Shown here piece by piece: positions 5,225 through 11,150 of a stretch of 11,150 nt of DNA. A program made the position numbers and the translations under genes. Every line of letters begins with the position of its first letter. Within the stretch, counting starts at the first letter, position 1. A model generated the notes under the pieces. The model saw nothing but the letters and a program-made list of their open reading frames with translations. It did no database searches and was not told where the DNA came from. Source of the stretch: JAAZMU01 sp964547725 (GTDB lineage Bacteria > Patescibacteriota > Minisyncoccia > Minisyncoccales > Minisyncoccaceae); contig CAZJOO010000021.1 of the NCBI GenBank assembly GCA_964547725.1, positions 1 through 11,150 on the forward strand. The letters are read 5' to 3'.

Positions 5225-5456
5225 AAAAAGGATTCCGACATTTGCACGCACTTATCAATATTAGTGTGCGAACAACGCGAAATCCTAAAAGGTGGTTTCT
5301 TTTCGTCAAATGGTAAATGACTAGGATACCTTCAAGCGACTATTTCGCTTTCGGCAGAAACTACTTGGGGTCTTTGTGTGCTATGCTTTAAAAACTCTCG
5401 TCGATGGTTCCGTTTCTAGTTCTAGATTTTTGATACTATCACTCCTTTGGAATTTT
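5225..5456 (-). ncRNA. Unit A: short transcription unit without an open frame (candidate small RNA or decayed copy of unit B)
   Basis: Between rpmF and the 66-codon frame is a minus-strand unit with a promoter-like leader (5451-5522), a consensus ribosome-binding sequence AAAGGAG (5442-5448) and a terminal structure. That structure is an 8-bp stem (5278-5285 with 5230-5237) enclosing a CGCAC/GTGCG hairpin (5266-5270 with 5247-5251), followed by TTTTT. All three minus-strand frames are interrupted: the frame nearest the AAAGGAG stops after about 17 codons and has no ATG, GTG or TTG start. There is also a hairpin AAGCGA-AATAG-TCGCTT inside (near 5332-5349). Leader and 3' end resemble unit B, so it may be a structured RNA of a two-copy family or a pseudogene. 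I checked for tmRNA, RNase P RNA, SRP RNA hallmarks and saw none. No plus-strand gene is evident. Confidence 0.35.
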
Positions 5457-5522
5457 TAACCTTAACCATAAAGTGTCAAGATCTGAATATTTATTAACAT
5501 ATTTTTACTGTTCTGTAAACCC
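5442..5522 (-). promoter_or_regulatory. Leader of unit A, homologous to the leader of unit B
   Basis: On the minus strand: TTTACA (5514-5519), 17 bases, TAATAA (5491-5496) preceded by TGT, then a second consensus -35 TTGACA (5474-5479) with a poorly spaced (15) TAAAAA (5453-5458), then AAAGGAG. The blocks GGGTTTACA, AATATGTTAA, AGATCTTGACA and AGGTTAAAA recur in the same order ahead of unit B. Confidence 0.55.
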
Positions 5523-5540
5523 TTAAAAGATTTTTGAATA

Positions 5541-5599
5541 AAAAAAAGGATTCCGTAATTTACGCACACCCATTACATGTATGAGTAGCTAGGGAATCC
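5541..5599 (-). terminator. Terminator-like structure of unit B
   Basis: Minus-strand 7-bp stem GGATTCC/GGAATCC (5593-5599 with 5548-5554) enclosing about 38 bases with an inner GTAAT/ATTAC hairpin, followed by TTTTTTT. The 5' arm lies inside the 66-codon frame and the stop codon lies within the enclosed part. The 3' arm with its neighbours CGGAATCC-T(n) is the same as in unit A. Confidence 0.5.
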
Positions 5600-5760
5600 A
5601 ATTCTGGTCCTCTTTGTTTGAAGGCATATTCGCGTTCTGGTCCTCGTATAACTACTTTCCGAGGAGTAGAAATTTTGGGGTTTTCAACAAGAGATAGAAA
5701 CATGTTCTTAGTTTTTTCGGATGTTTTCTTCTGCATATACTTTGGTACTTCTTTTGCCAT
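5560..5760 (-). CDS. Unrecognised small protein, 66 aa (unit B)
   Basis: I do not recognise this protein. It is a 66-residue basic frame beginning MAKEVPKYMQKKTSEKTK and ending THTCNGCA, with a C-terminal CxxC (C62, C65). It has no membrane segment or signal peptide. It contains a short internal repeat RGPE at 39-42 and 50-53, encoded by an exact 11-base direct repeat (5602-5612 and 5635-5645) 33 bases apart. I chose the ATG at 5758-5760 because TTGGAG (5769-5774) lies eight bases upstream; the GTG at 5791-5793 falls in the promoter. It has its own promoters and a terminator-like hairpin that overlaps its end. A short N-terminal leader plus a Cys-containing C-terminus would also suit a modified-peptide precursor, but no modifying enzyme is seen. 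It could also be chance frame in a structured RNA. Confidence 0.5.
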   Translation of the reverse strand: MAKEVPKYMQKKTSEKTKNMFLSLVENPKISTPRKVVIRGPEREYAFKQRGPELDSLATHTCNGCA

Positions 5761-5768
5761 TTTTGTTT

Positions 5769-5847
5769 CTCCAAAAATTTTAACCTCAAACACACAAAAT
5801 GTTAAGATCTATATACCTTTTAACATATTACTATTTTTTGTCAACCC
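5769..5847 (-). promoter_or_regulatory. Leader of unit B with two promoter-like elements and a Shine-Dalgarno site
   Basis: Distal element on the minus strand: perfect -35 TTGACA (5839-5844), 16 bases, TAAAAG (5817-5822) preceded by TGT. Proximal element: -35 TTAACA (5800-5805), 17 bases, -10 TAAAAT (5777-5782). GGAG follows at 5769-5772. The distal -35 begins seven bases after the rnhB stop codon. The block order matches unit A. Confidence 0.6.
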
Positions 5848-5850
5848 TGC

Positions 5851-6465
5851 CTAAAACCACTCAGAAATGGGGCTAAAAGTCTTTCGATGAATTGGACAAG
5901 GTCCATGTTTTTTAATCATCTCTAGATGTAGTTTTGTTCCATAACCTTTATGTTTCTCAAAACAATACTCAGGATATTTTTTTGCCATTTTAAGCATTAG
6001 TTTGTCTCTTGCTACTTTAGCAATAATAGAAGCGGCTGACACAGAAAATATCTTTTCGTCAGCTTTAACAATAGAAATCTGATTGACAGGAATATCAATT
6101 TGCATCCTTCCGTCTAAGATTAAATAGTCTGCTTTAATTTTGTATTTTGTTTCTAAATCTAAAATAGCTCTTTCCATGGCAAGCTTAGTTGCTTCCAAAA
6201 TATTCATCTTATCAATGTCAGAAGAAGAAACTAATCCAAGACCCCAAAAAACACAAGGGTGGTTTGTTAGAATAAGAGACAAGGTCTCTCTTTTTTTAGG
6301 ACTTATTTTTTTAGAATCAGTTACTCCAAAAATAGGAGCTCGTCCCGTATAATATACCGCTGCTGCAGATACTGGTCCAGCAAGTGGACCTCTCCCTGCC
6401 TCATCTAATCCAAGAACATATTTATATCCTTGTTTTTTTATTCTGTTTTCTTCTTTTAAACTCAT
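5851..6465 (-). CDS. rnhB: Ribonuclease HII
   Basis: RNase HII cleaves RNA in RNA-DNA hybrids, mainly single ribonucleotides misinserted by DNA polymerase, the first step of ribonucleotide excision repair. The protein has 204 residues, normal length. Catalytic acidic residues are visible: D21 and E22 in LDEAGRGPLAGPV (20-32), D118 in LILDG (115-119) and D154 in SIIAKVARD (146-154). DSKKISPKKR (50-59) and the HKGYGT loop (172-177) are family hallmarks. The start is the ATG at 6463-6465; the stop is TAG, while the other genes here end in TAA. A TATAAT (6468-6473) lies two bases before the ATG, but no -35 fits it, so the promoter is unclear. It is divergent from dnaE across 75 bases. Confidence 0.96.
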   Translation of the reverse strand: MSLKEENRIKKQGYKYVLGLDEAGRGPLAGPVSAAAVYYTGRAPIFGVTDSKKISPKKRETLSLILTNHPCVFWGLGLVSSSDIDKMNILEATKLAMERAILDLETKYKIKADYLILDGRMQIDIPVNQISIVKADEKIFSVSAASIIAKVARDKLMLKMAKKYPEYCFEKHKGYGTKLHLEMIKKHGPCPIHRKTFSPISEWF

Positions 6466-6502
6466 TGATTATATGGTAGCACTTTGCCACAATTTTGTCT
6501 CC

Positions 6503-6531
6503 TTGAAACTTCTTTTAAAGTAATATAGAAT
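6503..6531 (+). promoter_or_regulatory. dnaE promoter, probably giving a near-leaderless mRNA
   Basis: Plus-strand -35 TTGAAA (6503-6508), 17-base spacer, -10 TAGAAT (6526-6531). A start about seven bases downstream would be near 6538, only a few bases before the dnaE ATG at 6541. Confidence 0.6.
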
Positions 6532-6540
6532 TAAGAAGAT

Positions 6541-9500
6541 ATGAAACAATTCACACACTTACACACACATAGTCATTATTCTTTACTAGATGGATTATCT
6601 AAAATTGACGATCTTCTTGCCTATGCCAAAGAACTAAAAATGGACTCCGTTGCCATTACCGACCACGGAGTACTTTATGGAGCAATAGAATTTTACAAAA
6701 AAGCCAAAGACGCTCAAATCAAACCTATTATTGGATGCGAGGTCTATGAAGCTGCCGAAAGTATGGAAAGAAAAGACCCTCAAAAAGACAAGTTAAGATA
6801 TCACTTAATTCTTTTAGCTAAAAATCAAAAAGGTTACAGTAATTTAGTTAAGTTAGTTACTGAAGCAAACTTACATGGTTTTTACTATAAACCAAGAGTA
6901 GATGTTGAACTATTAAAAAAACACAGCGAAGGTCTAATTTGTTTATCTGCTTGTATCCAAGGTAAAATTGCTCAAAATATTATTCAAGGCAAATTAGATG
7001 TTGCTAGAGAAAAAGCCAAAGAATATGAAAGTATTTTTGGAAAGGATAATTTTTACTTAGAAGTGCAAAGACATCCAAGTATTCCTGAACAAGAAATTGT
7101 TAATCAAGAATTGATTAAAATAGGAAAAGAATTAAACATTCCTCTTGTTGCCACAAACGACTCTCATTATTTAAGAAAGGATGACGCAGAAGCCCAAGAC
7201 ACTCTTATGCTTATCAACATGGGATTAGATATTAATGAAAAAAACCGTCCTTCAATGCTTAATGACGATTTTTCTTTTAAAACAACTGAGGAGATGATTG
7301 AAACTTTCAAAGATATTCCCGAAGCTATTTCTAACACTCAAAAAGTTGCTAACGCTTGCAATTTAGAATTAGAATTAGGAAAAACAAAACTCCCTTACTA
7401 CGAAGTTCCTGATGGAAAAACATATATTGAATTTTTAAGAGAGCTTTGTTTTGCTGGAATTGAAAAAAAATATGGCAAAGAAATAGATGTGGAAGAATTA
7501 AAAACTGTTTTAAAGGCAGTTGAAGAGAAGAAAGAAATTGGAGAGATTAAAAATCCTAAGCTAAAAGAAGTGGTTGATCGTTTAGAGTACGAATTGAAGG
7601 TTATCGATACTTCAGGTTTTTCGGCTTACTTCTTAATTGTGCAAGATTTTGTAAATTGGGCAAAGAATAATCACATTGTTGTTGGTCCGGGAAGAGGTTC
7701 TGCGGGAGGAGCTATTGTCGCCTACTTAGCGAACATTACTAACGTTGACCCTTTGAAGTATAACTTGCTGTTTCAAAGATTTTTAAATCCAGAAAGAATT
7801 TCCCCTCCTGATATTGATTTAGATTTTACCGACAAAAGAAGAGATGAAGTTATTAATTACGTGGCTGAAAAGTATGGAAGAAAGAAAGTAGCCCAAATTA
7901 TTACTTTTGGAACAATGGCCGCCAAAGCCTCAGTTAGAGATGTTGGAAGAGCTTTAGGTTATCCTTACTCCTATTGTGACACCATTTCGAAAATGATTCC
8001 TACCGGGAACAGTCTTTCAAAAACTATTGAAGAAGTGAGTGAATTTGAAACATTATATAATAATGATCCTCAGGCTAAAAAACTAATTGATTTAGCTTTA
8101 AGAATAGAAGGTTGTGCTAGGCACGCTTCTACTCACGCTTGTGGTGTTGTGATTGCTGCTGACGATTTAGATGAAAGCGTTCCCCTTCAACATCCTGCTC
8201 AAGACGAAAACGCTATTATTACTCAATATTCTGGAGGATACATTGAAAGTATTGGTTTGCTTAAAATGGATTTCTTGGGAATTAAAAACTTAACCATTAT
8301 CGAAGACACCCTACTTAGAATATATGCTGTTCGTGGTGAAAAATTAGACATTGATACAATTCCTCTAGACGACAAAGAAACTTATGACCTTTTTCAGAAA
8401 GGAGACTGTATTGGTGTTTTTCAATTAGAGTCCGATGGCATGAGAAGATATTTAAAACAATTAAAACCAACAGAAATTGAAGATATTATTGCTATGGTTG
8501 CTCTTTATCGTCCAGGACCAATGTCTCACATACCTCAATATATTAATGCAAAGAATGGAATTACAACTGCTAAGTATCTGCATCCAAAACTAGAACCTAT
8601 TTTGCAAACTACATACGGAATCCCTGTTTACCAAGAACAGATTATGAGAATTGCTCAAGAGTTTGCTGGTTTTACTTTAGGAGAAGCTGATATTTTAAGA
8701 AAAGCTATTGGAAAGAAAATAGAAAGTTTGCTGATGGAACAAAAAGAAAAGTTTATTGACGGTGTTATTAATAACGACGTTAGTAAAGAAATCGGACAAG
8801 AAGTTTGGAATTGGATTGAGCCTTTTGCTAGATATTCTTTTAACAAAAGTCATGCTGCCTGTTATGCTATTATTGCTTACGAAAACGCTTACTTAAAAAC
8901 ACACTACCCAGTAGAATATATGTCTGCTCTTTTAACTTCAGAAAAAGGAGATTTGGATAAGATTGCTATCTTTATTGATGAATGCATAAAAATGAAAATT
9001 GAGGTTCTTCCTCCTGATATTAACGAAAGCTTCTCTAACTTTAGTGTGGTTCCAAACGAACATAAAATTAGATTCGGATTATCTGCTGTTAAGAATGTTG
9101 GATATAATATTGTTGAAAAAATTATTGAAGAAAGAAAAGAGAGCGGACCATACGAATCTATACCAAACTTTTTAGAAAGAGTTGATTCAAAAGTTATTAA
9201 TAAGAAAACTTTAGAATCATTGATTAAAGCAGGAGCTTTTGATAAACTAGAAGAAAGAAATAAGCTTCTTTACAATTTAGAAAAAATATTAGACTGGTCT
9301 CGCGAAAACCAAAAACAAAAGGAAAGCGGACAATCTGGCTTATTTGATATCTTTGGTGGAAGTTCTGGTATTGCTCAAATTAATTTAGATGACGCTCCTT
9401 TAGCTACAAAAGAGGACAAGCTTGATTGGGAAAAAGAACTTTTAGGATTATACATTTCTGGACATCCACTTCAAGAGTATAAAGGATTTTTAGAACAAAG

Positions 9501-9846
9501 AGCGGTAAGAATTAAAAAGATTGTTGTTGATTTAACTCAAGATAAGAATGATCCAACAAGAAACCCTTACGAAAGACCCTTAATTCAAGGAGACAGTGTT
9601 TGCATAGGAGGAATTATTACGGAAGTCAAAAAAATATTAACAAAAAAAGGAGAGCCAATGATGTTTATTAAAATGCAAGATCTTTCCGAGAAAATTGAAG
9701 TTATCATCTTCCCTTCTTTATTTGTTAAATCACCAGAAATATTTTCAGAAAACAAAGTCCTTTTTGTAACAGGAAAATTAGACGTTAAAGATGGTTCACC
9801 AAAAATAATTGCCAATGAGGCAGAAGAATTAATTAAAAATAATTAA
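6541..9846 (+). CDS. dnaE: DNA polymerase III subunit alpha
   Basis: The catalytic subunit of the replicative DNA polymerase (C family, DnaE type), 1101 residues. Domains in order: PHP (about 4-275) beginning HLHTHSHYSLLDG; palm with GPGRGSAGG (382-390) and PDIDLDF (423-429), where D426 and D428 plus D577 in KMDFLG are the expected catalytic aspartates; thumb and fingers with RHASTHACGVVI (527-538), ALYRPGPM (654-661), YQEQIMRIAQEFAGF (697-711) and SFNKSHAACYAIIAY (766-780); tandem helix-hairpin-helix (about 843-905); a beta-clamp binding motif QSGLF (931-935); and an OB fold (about 1018-1090). It ends just after the OB fold, so the C-terminal tau-binding region of E. coli DnaE seems missing. 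The PHP metal ligands look intact, suggesting proofreading by this domain. The DUF5667 gene follows after 10 bases. Confidence 0.98.
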   Translation: MKQFTHLHTHSHYSLLDGLSKIDDLLAYAKELKMDSVAITDHGVLYGAIEFYKKAKDAQIKPIIGCEVYEAAESMERKDPQKDKLRYHLILLAKNQKGYSNLVKLVTEANLHGFYYKPRVDVELLKKHSEGLICLSACIQGKIAQNIIQGKLDVAREKAKEYESIFGKDNFYLEVQRHPSIPEQEIVNQELIKIGKELNIPLVATNDSHYLRKDDAEAQDTLMLINMGLDINEKNRPSMLNDDFSFKTTEEMIETFKDIPEAISNTQKVANACNLELELGKTKLPYYEVPDGKTYIEFLRELCFAGIEKKYGKEIDVEELKTVLKAVEEKKEIGEIKNPKLKEVVDRLEYELKVIDTSGFSAYFLIVQDFVNWAKNNHIVVGPGRGSAGGAIVAYLANITNVDPLKYNLLFQRFLNPERISPPDIDLDFTDKRRDEVINYVAEKYGRKKVAQIITFGTMAAKASVRDVGRALGYPYSYCDTISKMIPTGNSLSKTIEEVSEFETLYNNDPQAKKLIDLALRIEGCARHASTHACGVVIAADDLDESVPLQHPAQDENAIITQYSGGYIESIGLLKMDFLGIKNLTIIEDTLLRIYAVRGEKLDIDTIPLDDKETYDLFQKGDCIGVFQLESDGMRRYLKQLKPTEIEDIIAMVALYRPGPMSHIPQYINAKNGITTAKYLHPKLEPILQTTYGIPVYQEQIMRIAQEFAGFTLGEADILRKAIGKKIESLLMEQKEKFIDGVINNDVSKEIGQEVWNWIEPFARYSFNKSHAACYAIIAYENAYLKTHYPVEYMSALLTSEKGDLDKIAIFIDECIKMKIEVLPPDINESFSNFSVVPNEHKIRFGLSAVKNVGYNIVEKIIEERKESGPYESIPNFLERVDSKVINKKTLESLIKAGAFDKLEERNKLLYNLEKILDWSRENQKQKESGQSGLFDIFGGSSGIAQINLDDAPLATKEDKLDWEKELLGLYISGHPLQEYKGFLEQRAVRIKKIVVDLTQDKNDPTRNPYERPLIQGDSVCIGGIITEVKKILTKKGEPMMFIKMQDLSEKIEVIIFPSLFVKSPEIFSENKVLFVTGKLDVKDGSPKIIANEAEELIKNN

Positions 9847-9856
9847 ATAAAAAAAT

Positions 9857-10924
9857 ATGAATAAAAAAATAGTTATAACGTTAGCGCTTATTATCGCCTT
9901 TTCCTTTACGGGAATTAATTATACGAACGCGTCCACGGATTCAAACATCTTGCCTAATAACCCTTTCTATTTCTTCAAAGATTTGGGTAGAAATATACAA
10001 GACTTTCTAACTTTCAATACTGCTCAAAAAGTAGAATTAAGATTACAGGTAGCCGAAGAAAAACTATCTGAAATTGAAAAAATTGCAGAAACAAATCCAA
10101 ACAGTTTAAAGTATGAAGAATACTTAAAAGGATATATAATAGCAGTAGAAAGAGTAAAAGAAAAAATTAGCACAATTGCTGAAGAAAAAAAAGAAACAGT
10201 TCTAGACAATATTACTTCTACTATGATTAAGCAAGAAGCAAGACTAGAAGATTTAAAAAATACCATCAGACCTGACAATGAAGAAATGATACAACAAGTC
10301 AAAAATAATATCGTTAAAGAATATACAGCAACATCTCTACAGGTAGGAAATGAGGATTCAATTAAAAATAAAATTGAGAATATTGTCTCAAACATGGATA
10401 GAGAACAGGTTGGAAGAATAGAGGAAGAAGCTCCTGAAAACTTAAAAAATATCTTAAAGAATATAAATATTGTTCAAAGAATAAAAGAGGAAAATACTGC
10501 TACTGAAAACAGCTCTAGCGATTCTTTGATAAATAGAGTTAATGAAGATGCTCAAAAGATTGGATTAACACCTGCAGAAATTTTATCAGAAGTAGGTACT
10601 TTCTCCGCAGAAGATAAAGCAACACTAGAAAGATATGCTTTAGATGTACTAGCTGGAAATAAATCAAAGGAAGAAATTGTTCAAAATTTTAATCAAATCA
10701 ACCTAAGCGAAGATGCTCTTGAAAAACTAAATAACTTAAGAGCAATTTCAGAGCAAAGAACCTCTGCAAGTTCTAATCAAGGAACTCCCCTAGAAGCAAA
10801 AAACTATTGCCTCAATCAAGGAAACAAAATTTTAGAAGAAAATGGAAGCGTTATGTGTGTTTCTCCGAAAAATGAAAAATGCGAAATTAACAAATATCTA
10901 AGAAAAGAATGTTTCTTTAAGTAA
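9857..10924 (+). CDS. Exported DUF5667-type protein with a C-terminal four-cysteine (DUF333-like) domain
   Basis: A 355-residue protein of unknown function. An N-terminal signal peptide (1-25: NKK, hydrophobic stretch ITLALIIAFSF, cleavage likely after YTNA) points to export. Residues 31-75, with ILPNNPFYFFKDLGRNIQDF and then FNTAQKVELRLQVAEEKL, match the DUF5667 pattern I know mainly from candidate-phyla and some other bacteria. Residues 60-210 are Glu/Lys-rich helices, probably coiled coil. Residues 225-300 form a second helical region, then a Ser/Thr/Gln linker. The end (312-353) has C318, C334, C342 and C352 in the pattern YC-x2-QG...G-x3-CV...CE...R-x-EC, resembling DUF333. Start ATG lies 10 bases after dnaE, so both probably share a transcript; a terminator follows. 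No Shine-Dalgarno site. Domain calls are from memory of the families. Confidence 0.8.
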   Translation: MNKKIVITLALIIAFSFTGINYTNASTDSNILPNNPFYFFKDLGRNIQDFLTFNTAQKVELRLQVAEEKLSEIEKIAETNPNSLKYEEYLKGYIIAVERVKEKISTIAEEKKETVLDNITSTMIKQEARLEDLKNTIRPDNEEMIQQVKNNIVKEYTATSLQVGNEDSIKNKIENIVSNMDREQVGRIEEEAPENLKNILKNINIVQRIKEENTATENSSSDSLINRVNEDAQKIGLTPAEILSEVGTFSAEDKATLERYALDVLAGNKSKEEIVQNFNQINLSEDALEKLNNLRAISEQRTSASSNQGTPLEAKNYCLNQGNKILEENGSVMCVSPKNEKCEINKYLRKECFFK

Positions 10925-10931
10925 ATAAAGG

Positions 10932-10959
10932 AAATCCCCGTATGGGGATTTTTTATTTT
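10932..10959 (+). terminator. Rho-independent terminator of the dnaE unit
   Basis: Plus-strand stem AAATCCCC/GGGGATTT (10932-10939 with 10944-10951), GTAT loop, followed by TTTATTTT. Its tail overlaps the miaA stop codon on the other strand. On the minus strand the stem is followed by TTTCCTTTATTT, so it may stop transcription from both sides, less well for miaA. Confidence 0.85.
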
Positions 10960-11150
10960 AAAAACTTTTTTACTTCTTTTTCTGCTTCAGAATAATCTTT
11001 TATCCATTTAATATTCTTGTCTCTTTTGAACCAAGTCATTTGACGTTTAGCAAATCTAAAAGTATTTATTTTAATTCTTTCAATCACCTCACTAATGTCT
11101 TTGTACTCTCTCCATTCACGATAACCAATTGTTCCAAGGATAAGGGCTTT
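10953..11150 (-). CDS. miaA: tRNA dimethylallyltransferase MiaA, C-terminal part (cut by window edge)
   Basis: The last 65 residues of a protein reading leftward from the right edge to TAA at 10953-10955. The segment LGTIGYREW (5-13), then VIERIKINTFRFAKRQMTWF (22-41) and KNIKWI (45-50) is the conserved C-terminal region of MiaA, which adds a dimethylallyl group to N6 of A37 in tRNAs reading codons that start with U. The P-loop and catalytic parts lie outside the window. MiaA acts next to TrmD in anticodon-loop modification, and the tRNA-Tyr and tRNA-Trp genes in this window would be its usual substrates. It is convergent with the DUF5667 gene, 28 bases apart. Confidence 0.92.
   Translation of the reverse strand, partial: KALILGTIGYREWREYKDISEVIERIKINTFRFAKRQMTWFKRDKNIKWIKDYSEAEKEVKKFLK

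Noticed and set aside
5190..5540. Known structured RNA (tmRNA, RNase P RNA, SRP RNA) in the rpmF-rnhB interval
   Set aside because: No tRNA-like end with T arm and CCA, no RNase P P4 core sequence and no SRP GGAAG tetraloop domain were seen.
5618..5854. Plus-strand 78-codon frame over unit B
   Set aside because: It runs antisense through promoter elements and the 66-codon frame, and shows no ribosome binding site or recognisable motif.
6478..6510. AAGGAG on the minus strand before rnhB as its ribosome binding site
   Set aside because: It is about 36 bases from the rnhB ATG, too far to serve it, and the short frame starting with TTG after it has only seven codons.
1..11150. UGA recoded as glycine, as in some candidate phyla
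   Set aside because: All conserved proteins read through at full length without any in-frame UGA, so there is no support for recoding; all visible stops are UAA or UAG, which leaves the question formally open but without evidence.
1..11150. CRISPR array, insertion sequence or attachment site
   Set aside because: No regularly spaced repeats, transposase motifs or tRNA-end duplications were found in the window.

Overview
The window looks like a chromosomal segment of an AT-rich bacterium with a compact genome, most likely a member of the Candidate Phyla Radiation (Patescibacteria). That placement is inference. It rests on a DUF5667-type exported protein, ribosomal proteins S16 and L32 with long charged C-terminal tails, a minimal housekeeping gene set and the near absence of Shine-Dalgarno sites. 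No in-frame UGA is needed to read any gene, so the standard bacterial code fits.

Layout, left to right. 1-655 (minus) is the N-terminal part of an OLD/RecF-like AAA ATPase, cut by the window edge. 787-1258 (minus) is an RNA/ribosome cluster read tRNA-Tyr, tRNA-Thr, rpmG (L33), tRNA-Trp, with a promoter placed in the 3' end of trmD. 1296-3012 (minus) holds trmD, khpA (KH domain RNA-binding protein, with a near-consensus promoter and a palindrome over its -10) and an unrecognised 171-aa coiled-coil-like protein that has its own promoter, Shine-Dalgarno site and terminator. 3119-5092 (minus) is the operon rpmF-nusB-rnc-rpsP. 5160-5850 (minus) is the oddest part: two tandem, apparently homologous short transcription units. 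Unit B carries a 66-codon reading frame; unit A has no open frame. 5851-6465 (minus) is rnhB. Divergent from it, 6541-10924 (plus) is dnaE followed by an exported DUF5667 protein with a C-terminal four-cysteine domain resembling DUF333. 10953-11150 (minus) is the C-terminal part of miaA.

The recognisable genes serve translation (L32, L33, S16, three tRNAs, TrmD, MiaA), RNA maturation and transcription (RNase III, NusB, KhpA) and replication or repair (DnaE, RNase HII). The genes without a known role (171-aa protein, 66-aa frame and its partner unit) are the only ones with clear Shine-Dalgarno sequences and carry their own promoters and terminators, so they look like separately regulated insertions among housekeeping operons.
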